64,000 bases of DNA from Dipteris shenzhenensis (Eukaryota; Polypodiophyta; Polypodiopsida; Gleicheniales), in NCBI GenBank assembly GCA_047967505.1, contig CM106538.1; one strand, 5' to 3'. Of this stretch, positions 32,701-44,416 are shown one piece after another. The notes below the pieces were generated by a model, which did no database searches, had not been told where the DNA came from, and saw only the letters and a program-made list of their open reading frames with translations. Made by a program: the position numbers and the translations under genes. Positions within the stretch are counted from its first letter, which is position 1. Every line of letters begins with the position of its first letter.

Positions 32701-32884
32701 GAATATCTTACAATTCGTACATGTAGAGAGAGAAGCTCTCCAACTTGTATAAATACCCCATAATAGAATGAAGCCCACACTCTTTGGAGCATCGTGTTGA
32801 GTTCTACGTTGGTATTCCAAGCAATTTTCCAAGTGTCCATGATTCCTTGCACTCCACATCCAAAAGCATGTCCTAACCTTGCAA

Positions 32885-33035
32885 CTCCTCCTCCCCTCTC
32901 CTCCAACCTTGCAACCCATCCTCTCCCTCTCCTCCTCCTCCTCTCTCCTCCTCCTCCTCCTCCCTCCTCCTCCTCTTTCCTCCTCCTCCCTCCTCCCTCC
33001 TTCTCTCTCTCCTTCTCCTCCATGCTCTTACATCT
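32885..33035 (+). repeat. TCC/CTC-rich tract
   Basis: CTCCTCCTC runs on the plus strand. The counterpart lies at 57120-57790 in element B. Confidence 0.8.
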
Positions 33036-34137
33036 TCATCCTCTCCCACTTCTGTGCTCCCCCTAAACCCTTAGTTCCTCAACCCTTAACCTCCATGATC
33101 TACGAAGGGGATGAGTTCTCCACCATGTACTCTACCCTAAACCTTAGATCCTCCTTCTAACCCTTGAACCTCTTCTAAACTCTGGAACCTCTCTTCGAAC
33201 CTTGGAACCCCCTTCTAAACCTTGAATCTCCCTCTAACCCTTAAACTCCTCCTAAACCCTTCAACCCTAATGAAGGTAAAAGCCTTCATTACCCCCACTA
33301 TGATGATGCACGTTCCTTTCACACATGCGTGCACTATGTTTGCTTACCCCACTTAAGACTCAAGGTCCTAAGCTACACTTATACTACAAACGACAGCATT
33401 GATATATCTCTAGGTGACAAAAAGCCTTGGAACCCTGCATACTGAGATCACCCTACTCTTCCTGCAGAAGCCGTGGGAAAGAGCCAATATTTGGCGCCGC
33501 TATCGGTGAGACTAGCATCTCAAGTAACGAGTAAACATACGAAGTATGTGTAAAACACGAACTACTATGAACTTTCACGAACATAACACTCACGGGCAAG
33601 GAGAGTAAAATTTTTCCTAACTCTAGCCAAACATACCAACCCCAAGCATTAACCTTAGGTTACTACCTTAAGAAATTTCCTTTATTTCTTAAAAATAAGC
33701 CACTTGATAAACAAATCAAGCTAGGTAATGGGCACGAATGCGTAGAGCTTGCACTTTCGATCATTTCACCTTTTTGCAAAAGAGCGATCCGAGCTAACCA
33801 TGAAAAGTTATGACTTGGAAAGCGTTTAGGGTTTAACCCTAAACCTACACCCATTTCATATAGAAACCCACTCCACCCCCTCATTCTTCTTCTTTCACAT
33901 CTAGCCTCCATCCTCTTCCCCATTCCAAGCCCTATGCAAGACACTCCTCCCTCTCCATCGACTACCACCCTACTCCCATCCTCACACGGTGAGTTATTTC
34001 GAGCCCTTCTCGTAGCGATAACCTAGCCATCCACCCACCATCTATTTGCCATCAACAATCCCATTACATCGAGAAAGACTTGGAGGGCGTTAAGCTGACC
34101 ATCTCTTCGTCCCTTTGGATTTTTGCCAAAGTTTTCT

Positions 34138-34519
34138 GTCCATCAAGTTCCTCCACCACCATCCCCTCCACCCCTCTCCCCCTCTACCCCCTCCCCCCCC
34201 CCCCCCCCCCGCCCCCCCCGCCCCCTCCATCTACCCCTTTCTCCCCCTCCATTTCCCCCCTCCCCCTTCACCCCCTCCACCATTCCCTCCAACCCCCCTT
34301 CCCCCCCTCCACCATCCCCTCCAACCCCCCCCTCTCCCCCCCCCCCCCCCCCCCCCACCCTTCATTCTCCCCCCCCCTCCAATCCCCCCCCCCCCCTCCA
34401 TTCCACACCCCCCCCCCCCTCCACCCTTCCCCCCTTCTCCACCACCCCCTCCATACCCCCCCCCCCTCCCCCCTTCTTCCCCCCCCCCCCCCCCGCTCTC
34501 TCTCTCTCTCTCTCTCTCC

Positions 34520-34591
<72 letters not shown>

Positions 34592-34592
34592 A
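34138..34592 (+). repeat. C- and CT-rich tract, almost free of G
   Basis: Homopolymer C runs up to about 17 bases and CCCTCCACC steps, passing into an uninterrupted TC dinucleotide run (34497-34587). Long frames in all phases here are by-products of composition. Confidence 0.85.
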
Positions 34593-34904
34593 CCCCCTCT
34601 TGGCCGCACCACTTCTACACCTACCTATCTACCTATCTAAAGGCTTAAGCCTTGCCTTGCAGCCTGCTCGTGCAATGCCCGTAATTGGCAGCACAGCCAA
34701 CCGCCAACAGCACGCCTGCCCCACGATGCCTCAGGGGCGCCTCCCTCGCCTCAGCCACCTAAGGCCTTCAAAGGCCAAAGCCTAATCCTTCCCCTCTTGC
34801 TTCTACAACCCCCCCCCCTCCTCTGTTCGCGAAAAACTCCCCCTCTCAGATGCCGCCGCCGCCCGATGCCCCCCTTGTTTTTTTTGGGGGGGGAGGGGGA
34901 GAAA

Positions 34905-35105
34905 ACCCTAATTTAACCCTAACCTAACCATAGTTAGCTTAGTACTAACCTATGTTAGGTTTGACTTACCTTAGGTTAGTTGACTAGTTAGGTTAGGTTA
35001 GGTTAGGTTAGCCTGACTGTAGTATAGTTAGTTCAACTAATTGTGGTTAGTTTAGCTAACTAAAGTCAATTTGATCCACAATTATAGGTTAGGTTAGATT
35101 AAGCT
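34905..35105 (+). repeat. GGTTA repeats in gypsy A leader
   Basis: Scattered TTAGG and CCTAA units with an uninterrupted run of four to five GGTTA (near 34987-35010). Similar GGTTA and GGGTA runs occur at 58215-58380 of element B, which marks this as part of the element. Confidence 0.65.
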
Positions 35106-35743
35106 AGGTTAGAGTAACTCACAGTTAGAATAACTGGATAAGCTAGTCAGACTAACTGGAAGTGCCTTAGTTACTCCCCCTCAGTTAGACTTAAAGCCCA
35201 TTCACAACAAAACTTAAGACCAGGACCCCCCCCCAAAAAAGGCCCATTTTACCCCTGCTTCAACCCCTCGTAACTCATCCGTTTGAGACCCAAACTAGAC
35301 ACGGTTTAAACCACAATTTCATACACAGAAACACCATGCTATGAGGCATTTTTCCAACCCATTGCACACCATTTTGGCATTCCTAGCACTCATCAATTTG
35401 CACCCCGTTCGTGAACCTTCGATTAACGATCCGTCTACACCGGCACATTTCCCTACACACGTGGGACAATCTTAGGCACATTATAAACACAATGGTCCCT
35501 ACAACACTAACACATCTCTAACCCCCCTAACACAACTACATCAACACCTGCACTTGCGGCGGCAGAGACACCCTTTGCAACTCTCGCCCAATTTGCATGC
35601 AGCTATGCTCTGGCCAATGCCTCCGACACCAAGGCTCGCCAAATCCACATACACCTTTGCTGCGGCCAACGCCTTCGACAATCCTCTACCCCGATTTCCC
35701 CCCTGAAATTCAAGAAATCCCATTGACTCCTCCACGACACAAC

Positions 35744-36253
35744 ATGGCCACCATCACCGACGATGATGGGGATATTGACCTCGATGTGGAGGGTAACAAT
35801 TTCTTTAATCGTAACAATAATAACAATCAAGGCAAGCACCCCTTGGGCAAACTCAAACTTCCCAAATATAATGGTAGGGGCGATCCAACCCAATTTCTCC
35901 AACATTTTGATGCCGCATGTCGAGCGGAGGGAGATCAATCCAATGAAACCAAGGTCGTCTGGTTCCCCATGGCCTTAACTGATGAAGCGTTAGAATGGTA
36001 CCTAGACCTCCTAGTGGAAGAGAGAGCCACATGGGACTGCTTCAAACAGAATTCAAGAGGCACTTTCAAACGGAGAAACTACAAAGATGATCCTGCTATC
36101 CAACTAGGCAAGATCGAGCAAGGTCGCCCAGAAGATGTACGCATGTACTTGGGCAAGATGAAACGATTAATTGCCAAATGTGACCCACGTCCCGATGCAA
36201 GGTACCTCATGGCTTGGTTCATTGCAAGACTAAGGCCAAAAGAAGGCCAATAG
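35744..36253 (+). CDS. Gypsy Gag (capsid part), truncated
   Basis: ATG at 35744 starts 169 codons: an Asp-rich and Asn-rich head, then KLKLPKYNGRGDP..FLQHF (35850 onward), LTDEALEWYLDL, and YLGKMKRLIAKC. This is the retrotransposon Gag pattern P.Y.G..DP..FL..F and A..WY..L. The TAG after RLRPKEGQ (36251) comes before any zinc knuckle, while element B continues into knuckles and protease. This copy is therefore shortened by a stop or deletion. The frame extends upstream to 35597 without homology. Confidence 0.7.
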   Translation: MATITDDDGDIDLDVEGNNFFNRNNNNNQGKHPLGKLKLPKYNGRGDPTQFLQHFDAACRAEGDQSNETKVVWFPMALTDEALEWYLDLLVEERATWDCFKQNSRGTFKRRNYKDDPAIQLGKIEQGRPEDVRMYLGKMKRLIAKCDPRPDARYLMAWFIARLRPKEGQ

Positions 36254-37540
36254 ATGGGCAATGTAGCTTTTACCATTAGGTATAGTGGATACATAATTGG
36301 TTAGCAGTAAGGATATGTGTTGAGCCCAGTCTTGTAGTTTTCCCCTGCCAAGGAGTGTAAGAGTTTTTACTTACATGCAATTTTTTCTCAATCCTATATG
36401 ATTGAAAATGTCAACTAAAAACTTGGCTGCCTCTTTGCATATGGGGTCAAAATCATATCATGGCGTATTCACCCGCTTTGTGACTTTGTTAGGTGGGAAT
36501 AAATCCTGAATCTCAGAGAATCTTCCATCAAAATGTTTCTTTGAATATTCTTCTTGTGCCTCTAGGAATGAGGAAAGGCTTCCTGCATTGTGGATCTACT
36601 AAGGTAGATCTGCAAGGACTTTTCATTATATGTTACTATGCCGTACTTATCCTTCTCCAACTCTTTGCTTTTATATGAAGTTATGAATTGACAAATGTAT
36701 TCTATCATAGTAGTAGGTGTTGGTAAGAATGATTGTAGCTTCTCAAAAAGACTTCCTAGACCATTTGACTGCAATAACTTATATGCATCAGCTAACATGG
36801 CAAACATTGAGACTCGTGGCCATACAAGCTGTATTGTTCCATCTATTGTTAGCTCTTTGTTGGCTTGGGAATCAAGTTGTTATGCACCTACATCCTACAT
36901 AGTCAATTGCTCTGTCCTTGTTATGCACCTGCAACCTATATAGTTGATTGCTCTGTCCTACGTACTCCTGATTCTAGGGTCCTTAAGTTTTGTGGCATAG
37001 ATCTCCTTGGCATGCTGCATTTATTTGCTCATCACTATCACTGTCCAAAACCACCAAACTGTGGTCGTTTTGGTGTTGACCTCTGGTTTGGTGATCCTGG
37101 ATCCTGTCCTTCTTCAGGTTGCTTAATTAGGGAGGCTTATTGAGGTTGAGGTTTGGGCCGTTTGCATGGTGTCACTTTGTCAATGGCATTGTAGGCCTTT
37201 TCACCATCTTAGTGGACTATCATTTTACACATGAATCAGCTCCTAGTCTGAAAATGCCAAGATAGTGCCATGTGCTAAGAGTGCCTATTTCTTTTATGAG
37301 TGGCTGATGCATTTTACTCTTTTTGTGAGATGAGGGTGCTGTGTGTGTGGACCAAAGCAAGTATCTCTTGGGGATTTTATTCGTGGAATTTATTCATGGT
37401 GCTCAAAACTTGTGTGTACACAAATGCATGATTACTGCGGTAGGCATTCCTCCTTTATGCTTAATTTGCTAGGGAAATAATCATAGGTAGCTAAATCATC
37501 ACATCTGAGCCCTAGGTTGAAATCGATTGAAGCTACGTAT
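36254..37540. other. Unassigned stretch between gypsy A and copia copy 1
   Basis: No homology-bearing frame on either strand. The short frames here have no recognisable motif and overlap one another in opposite senses. Confidence 0.45.
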
Positions 37541-37711
37541 TGAGAGTGCTCTCAACTGAAGCAGAACGGAAGAGGGAGAGAGAGAGACAAAGAGCCACAC
37601 AAGTTTCTTGGTAGGTGCAGAACACCCGAATCTTCTTTTTCATTTATTTATATATGTGTTTGAGTATTCTACATAACCGGGGTAAAGGCACATTGACCTT
37701 TAACCCCCACA
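37541..37711 (-). repeat. 3' LTR of copia copy 1
   Basis: On the minus strand it runs TGTGGGGGTTAAAGG...GAGCACTCTCA, as in the 174-bp LTRs of copy 2, with a few short indels. A polypurine tract (AAGTGGGAGGT) precedes it. Confidence 0.85.
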
Positions 37712-37764
37712 ACCTCCCACTTAAAGAACAATGTGCCTTTAAGGAGGAACAACTAGTGAGCATA

Positions 37765-40700
37765 CTATCCAATGCCCATCAATACACGACAATACTCAAA
37801 CTACTGACTAGGTAGACTCTTCGTCAGCATATCTGTAGGGTTATCACCTGTATGAACCTTGACAAGCTCTATGCGCTTGTCGTCAAGTACCTCCCTGATG
37901 AAATGGTACCTGACCTCAATGTGTTCGTCTTTGCATGAAAGACCGGATTCCGTGATAGTTGAATAGCACTCATGGAATCACTATGCAATGTCGGTACACT
38001 TGTATGAATCCCCGAATCTCCCACTAGTTGATCAAGCCATATAGCCTCCTTGTAACCCTCTGTGGCTGCAACATACTCAGCCTCTGTGGTAGACAAAGCA
38101 ACGCACTTCTATGCATGAGACATCCACGACATTGCACCACTTGCAAAGGTGAACACATAATGAGAAGTGGATCTCCTACTATCCACATGCCCTGCATAGT
38201 CTGAATCTGTGTATCCAAGTACACGCATGTCTCCTCTACCAAAGTAGATGCACATCTCCTTGGTACCCTTCATGTACCTCATGATGCACTTAACTGCCTC
38301 CCAATGCCTTTTTCCTAGATTAGCCATATATCGGCTAACAACTCCCATTGCAAATGCAATGTCTGTCTAGTAGCTATCATAGCATACATAAGGCCCCCAA
38401 CCGCTAATGCATAAGGAACCTTGGCCATCATGGCCCTCTCCTCATCTGATTTGGGACTATCTGTATGACTCAGTTTCACATATGGAGGCAATGGAGTACT
38501 CACTGCCTTCCCCCCCTCCATATTGAAACGCTGCAATACTTTTGTAACATACTCCTTCTGTGAAAGACAAAGGAGTTTCCTACTCCGATCATGCGTGATG
38601 CGCATACCAAGAATATGACCTACAAGTCCCAAATCCTTCATATCAAAGGCCTCATGCCAACTTGGCCTTTAATGCATCTAGCTCATAATTATTCTTGCTA
38701 GCCAATAGCATATCATCCACATATAGTGCCAGGAGTATCATGCTATTATCCTTAGCCCTTTTAGTGTAGAGGCAGTGATCAATTTCACTCCTTCTAAAAC
38801 CATGGGATCGAATGAAAGCATCAAACTTCTAATACCATTCTCTAGGCACTCGCTTAAGACCATAGAGACTCTTCTTCAGCTTGCAAACGAAATGCTCTTT
38901 GCCCTTTCTTCAAAGCCTTCCGGCTACACCATGTAAATTTCCTCATGCAAATCCCATGCAAGAAAGTTGTCTTGCCTCTGCTGCCACTAGTCCACTGCCA
39001 CTAGTCCAAGCATGCATCTAAGTGTGGCCATCTTCATAACTAGAGAGCATATCTCATCAAAGTCCACACCCTTCTCTTGCTTAAACCCTTTAGTGACCAA
39101 ACGGGCCTTGTACCTAGGCACATCATCACCTGTGACCTTCATCTTATAGACCCATTTACATGGCAATGCTTTCTTTCCATGTGGCAAAGAAACCAAGTCC
39201 CAAGTCTTATTCTTCATAAGTGACTTCATCTCTGATTGCATAGCATACTTCCACTTGCGTTGATCCTCGCGCATCATAGCCTCTCTGTAGCAAGAAGGCT
39301 CCCCGCAATCAGTAAGCATCACATAGTCCCCTAGAACAAACCTATCAGGTGGTCTAGACACTCTAGATGATCTTCTCAAGGGCATTTCAGCTTGCTGACC
39401 CACCTGCATATCAGTCACATTCGGCTCATCATTTCCACCAATAGATGATCCATCATCTCCCTTGATTGTATACCTCTAGGACTACTTGGTGGTACCATTT
39501 CTTGCACATTTGGTGCATGGGCAGCTTGTTGTCTATCGACATATGCAGATGGATTCACGTCCTGGAAAGTGATTCTCCTCATTTCCACATCCCTCATGGG
39601 TGCCTTATGCATCTTCTTCTCATTGAAGGCTACATCATGGCTGCATATGATCTTCTTTGCTTCTAGATCCCAGAGACGATAGCCCATCTCTCCACTTTCA
39701 CCATAACCTAGAAAGATGCATTTCCTAGACTTAGGATCTAGCTTCTTTCGAAGCTCTTTTATCACATGTGCATATGCCTCACACCCAAATATATGCAAAT
39801 GAGAGTAAGAGGGCTTCTTGCCACTCCATGCCTCTTCAGGAATACCACCATCCAAACTCTTACTAGGTGATCTATTGATCACATGCACTGTAGTCTTCAT
39901 TGCCTCAGCCCAAAAACCACCAGAAAGACTTGCATTGGAAAAGCATGCATTGCAACCTTTCTTGAATAGTGCGGTTCATCTTTTTTGCAACTGGAGTTTT
40001 CTTTGGAGTACGAGGGGATGTGAGCTCCCTCTTAATCCCACGTGTATCACAGAAATTTTGAAAGTCATGAGAGAGATACTCTCCGCCATTGTCAGTCGTA
40101 GGCATTTAAGCGTTCTACCTGGCTAATTCTCAACCAAGGCTAGCCATTTCTGAAATACCTGGAACACATCACTCTTCCGAGCTATAGCATAAGCCCACAC
40201 TTTCCTAGTTGCATCATTAATGAATGTCACATAGTATTAAGCCCCGCCTAATGACTGTGTAGGCATGGGACCACATATGTCTGAATGCACCAAATCAAGC
40301 TTTTCAAACTCTTTCTTTCCCCTTCTTTTATGGGCTGATTTAGTCTGCTTCCCATAGCAACAATGCTCACAAAATTCAAAATCAGAGAAACTTAAATGCG
40401 ATACATAACCCAAACGGCATAAGAGTTTCACCCCATTTTGGCTCATATGGCCCAATCGATAATGACATAAAGAAGTGCTTGGTTACTCGATTATTGCAAC
40501 AACATGATCAAACACCCCTGATATATGTAAGGGATACAAAGTCCCACACTTGGCACCCCTGGCCAAAAGCATAGAGCCCTTCTGAATTTCCAACTCCCAG
40601 AACCAAAGACGGTTTGAAAACAAGCATCATCTAGCTGACCCGTTGAAATGAGACTCTTGGTCAGCTTAGGCACGTCTCACATTTTTCAAAATAAATGCAG

Positions 40701-41805
40701 ACCCATTTGCAAAAGAAAACTTTATGTCACCTACTCCCACTATGTCACATGCATAGTCATTTCCAAGATGCACACAACCTGTCTTTCCACTGTCATAAGT
40801 GGAGAACCATTCCCTATGGGGAGTAACATGGAATGAAGCACCAGAATCCAAAATCCAATCCTGGGAATATGCATCATCTGAAGTGGTAAGCAACTTTGTA
40901 GATAAACTAGACATGAAGAGAATGTCATTGTCATTATCATGTGTGACTACATTGATCTCCTCGATCTTCACTTTTTCTTTGTCCTCCCTTGGACTCTCTT
41001 CCTTCTGATTAGCATCCCAATTTGCATTCTTTTTCTTATACTTTTGCTCTCCTTTAAGCTTGTAGCAATCCTTTTTCATGTGGCCCTTCTTGCCACAATA
41101 GTGACACTCAATGTTCCATGCCTTGGACTTGCTACGGGACTTCCCTCTTTCTTGAAACTTCCCCTTGGACTGTGATCTACCCCTTTGCACATTTAAGGCT
41201 GCATCCTGCTTGTTGCCTTCCATTGACTTCCGTCTAATCTCCTCGGCCAACAAGCTACCAACCACATCATCAAAGTTCAATACTCCACTAGATACAGAGT
41301 TACTGATAGCAGTACGAAAGTATCCCATGAGGATGGTAATGAGCATAAGAGAATAATTGCCCTCATTTCCACATCAAAATTCAGCTTTTGAGCTTGAAGC
41401 TGACTGAAAGTGATATTAAATTCATTCAGGTGCAAAGCCATGGATACTCCCTCCTTCATGTGCAGCTCAAACAATCTCTTCATGAGATAGACTTTGTTTG
41501 AGGTAGTCTCTTTCTCATATGTAGCACACAGCTTCTCCCATAAAGCTTTCATAGTCTTTTTAGTGACTACTGTGAAATAAACTGTCTCCCCAAGATGAAG
41601 TCTAATAGTAGACTTTGCCAATGCATCCAACTCATTCCATTCATTTGTGGACATAGTCACAGGCTTAGCTCCAATCCCTTGCAAGGGTTTTATCTGCTTC
41701 TTTTGAATAAGCACATCCCTTATCTGTTCTTTCCACAAAGAAAAGTTTATCCCATCAAACTTTTTAATGCTAAAAACTCCTTTTCAAACACGGAAGAGAT
41801 GCCAT
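37765..41805 (-). pseudogene. Copia Gag-Pol of copy 1
   Basis: From an ATG at 41805 to a TAG at 37767-37765. Recognisable parts: Gag (WKEQIRDVLIQKKQIKPL), knuckle CHYCGKKGHMKKDC (near 41100), protease WILDSGASFHV, integrase knuckle region CEHCCYGKQ, LTTDNGGEYL-type core, RT with YVDDMLLA (near 38710) and RNase H YTDSDYAGH (near 38210). Frames break at about ten places, with stops and shifts, so no long product is possible. One TAG (38831-38829) falls at the same codon as a TAG in copy 2. Confidence 0.85.
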
Positions 41806-43929
41806 GATGCAAATAAAGCAAAATCCCAAACGTTAGTGCCTGCAAGAGAGAATCACACCAAATACCAAGTGCACCCAAATGTGTATGCCACAATAGAATG
41901 AAATATCATCAAAAACTCAAAGCTCAAAGCATCAAAAGATACAGCTGACTCATGTGCATGTACTATGCATCCATATGAGTAAATCTAGCCTAAAAGAACA
42001 ACTGCAATGGCAATCCAAAATGCTAATAAGTGCCAAATGGCTTAAGCATAAACACCATCCATGGGCATATGCATCAACAATATCTCATCCAAGAGAGCAT
42101 AACACTATTGGTGCATCACCTGCAATGTTTCAAATGGTTGTCCCTCAGCATAAAATAGCATCCATGTGCAAAGCATCCATAAAAAATAGCATCCCACAAG
42201 GCAATCCAGGCCTATCAATGACATCAGGAGAAATGGCAACAAGCACCTGAACTAGAGCACAAAAACAAAACCAGTAAGAAGTAGAACGGTTGATAGATAA
42301 TGTAGACAGAAAGTTGAGAGAAGTGATCACCGATTGGCCAAGAAATTAAGGCAACAGAGTTGTGGAAAGTGAAGGGAAACCAAGAGGTGGGCTTGCTAGG
42401 TAAGCAAGGCAAAGAGAAGGCATGAGAGTCATGCAAGTGGAACGCAATGATGAATAGTTGGCAAGGTAGCTACGCTACTAACAAGAGAGGAAGCATGTGC
42501 AAGGTTGGCTAAGAGAGAGCACCAGAATTTTCTAAGGGGAATGTGGAAATAGGCAGAGCAACAAGCATAAGAGTGAGAGATGAAGAGCCAAGAAAAAGAA
42601 GGTAAATTTTGAGCATGAAAGATGGACAAAGCGTAGTGGACAAGAGTGTAGTGCAAAAGAAAATAGGTAAATAAAAAGTGACAAGTGCAACCATGCAATA
42701 AGAGCACAAAATGATGTCGTAGACTACTATCTAACAAGGAGGGATGGAGGGCACTAGCTATGAGCAAGAGAAGGCAACAAGTAGCAAATCCTTGGATCAG
42801 CCAAGTGTGTGAGCAATGAATAGAAAAGGAGGCATAACAACGACTTGAGTATAAGGAGCAACCATTGTGAGAACAAGGTGATTAACTGCAAGATGAGGAA
42901 GATTGAGAGTAGAATATGATTGTGAGTAGAATAAGAGGCAAACAGTAGCGAGCTGAGCGAAGAGGGATTGAGTGCACGAAAGGCGAAGAGAGGGTACGGC
43001 CATAGAGTAAGAGCAAAGGGGCATAAGTTAGACAAGAGTAGCAAGGGAAAGGACTTGAGGGGCAGCCATTCGGATGGATTGAAAAGGAACCTAACAAAAG
43101 GAGAAGAGAGTGGAGCCAACACAGGATGTAAGGCAATGAGCTCAAGGATGGCCAAGATGAGAGTTTGGTGGCAAAGCAGAGAGTCGAAAGGCAAGGAGGA
43201 GCAAGAATTTGGGTAGATAATGTAGAGGAGTAGAACTTCAAGCACTAATAAGGAATGAAACAAGAGGCATAACTATAGAGCACACATCTCTTGCTGTGAC
43301 ATGCATGGATATGGGTGGTGGTGCATGTGAGTGTTGGGGGGTGGGGGGTTGGGTATGGGTTGGGGTTGGGTTTAGAGGCCAGGGTTGCATAAAGGTTAAA
43401 GAGTGGGGGGGTGTTTAAACATGAGGCACCAAGTAAGCTAAGGAGCTGGTAAGGTGCTAAGTATAACAAAGATGGTTCAGTGAGAAAGGAGCAGGGGAGG
43501 TGGTTTATAAAACAAGCATAAGGGGAAGAGGTAGAGACCACCACTCCATGCATGGTCATGCAAGAGTTGGTTTTTGGGGGGAGGAAGAAGAAATAGCAAG
43601 GTTTGGCTTTAGGAATGGGTAGGAAATAAAACTTGCATCAAGGAATTTAAAAAGGGGAGGCTTTAAGGTCACTCAATGTACATTTGTAGTTAGTCTATAA
43701 TCAAAGGGGTTGGCATATAAGGCTAAGAAGTGCCCATAAGGTTAAAAGTCAAGCTGAAGGCAAAAAAAAGGGGGCCAGTCATAACCCCACCAAGTAGCAC
43801 ACATCGAGGAGTCGATGAAGCATGAGGACCAAAGATAAGCATGAAGTTTCAAAACTTCAAATGGAGCGAGGGAGATAATCTATGTTCTTAGTTTTAAAAT
43901 TTCCTAAGAACAATTGCAATCCTCCAAAT

Positions 43930-44023
43930 CAATCGAGAGGAGGAGTACTTACTATATTTCCCTACCATGCTCATTAGCAAGGCCATTAAATGGTACGACC
44001 AATATCCCAATGGACACTTTGCC

Positions 44024-44063
<40 letters not shown>

Positions 44064-44150
44064 TCTTGAAGGGTGCATTCTTGAAGAGGTTTTGGCACGA
44101 ATTCAGCAAGGAACATGTATTGTTGAATGTTGAACCTTGCAGCTAACAGT
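43930..44150 (+). pseudogene. Possible gypsy gag fragment split by a TA microsatellite
   Basis: Before the TA run a frame reads ISKAIKWYDQYPNGHFA, and after it FWHEFSKEH appears. The order A..WY..LP, then F..EF, is that of gypsy Gag. Shifts and the microsatellite break it, and the call rests on pattern alone. Confidence 0.3.
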
Positions 44151-44309
44151 ACGATGAGTTATGTAAATATGGTGGGTAGTATCCCCATTGCAAATGGTAC
44201 CTCTAGGGTTTGAGAAATTTGAGGTTGTGTGTGTGTTTGAGTGTAGCCAAGATGCTATTGTATTGAGCCATTTGGCTCTTTGTAATATAATGAATCAAGT
44301 AATCAAACA

Positions 44310-44310
<1 letters not shown>

Positions 44311-44353
<43 letters not shown>

Positions 44354-44362
44354 CCTCTCTCC

Positions 44363-44414
<52 letters not shown>
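44311..44414 (+). repeat. CT dinucleotide repeat
   Basis: About 100 bases of CT with a few TTT and CCC interruptions. Confidence 0.9.

Positions 44415-44416
<2 letters not shown>

Larger units (their letters stand above)
32430..36253 (+). mobile_element. Gypsy element A: LTR-leader region and gag, truncated
   Basis: Sequence from TGTGTGTAGAGTAG (32432) shares a start, a TATAAAT box (32748) followed by a CACTCTTTGG block, TCC-rich tracts, GGTTA repeats and a gag gene with 56597-59530, in the same order. The two are members of one family. Here only gag remains; no protease, RT or 3' LTR follows 36253. The primer site and exact LTR ends were not determined. Confidence 0.55.
37541..42217 (-). 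mobile_element. Copia element copy 1, 5'-truncated
   Basis: Inverted relative of the element at 46243-52137. On the minus strand it has part of the leader (42217 to 41806), the decayed polyprotein and one LTR at 37541-37711. The homology with copy 2 stops near 42217, corresponding to about 47468, so the 5' LTR, the primer site and most of the leader are missing. No matching target duplication was found. Confidence 0.85.

Noticed and set aside
34080-34785. Overlapping plus- and minus-strand frames of 114-220 codons rich in proline, serine or glycine
   Set aside because: They arise in all phases from the C/CT tract and carry no domain.
34980-35012. Interstitial telomere
   Set aside because: The unit is GGTTA, not the plant TTTAGGG, and it recurs at the same place in a second gypsy copy.
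42429-43263. Minus-strand frames of 112-169 codons with many Leu and Ser
   Set aside because: The plus strand is purine-rich here, so the minus strand lacks stops; no motif, and the frames overlap one another.
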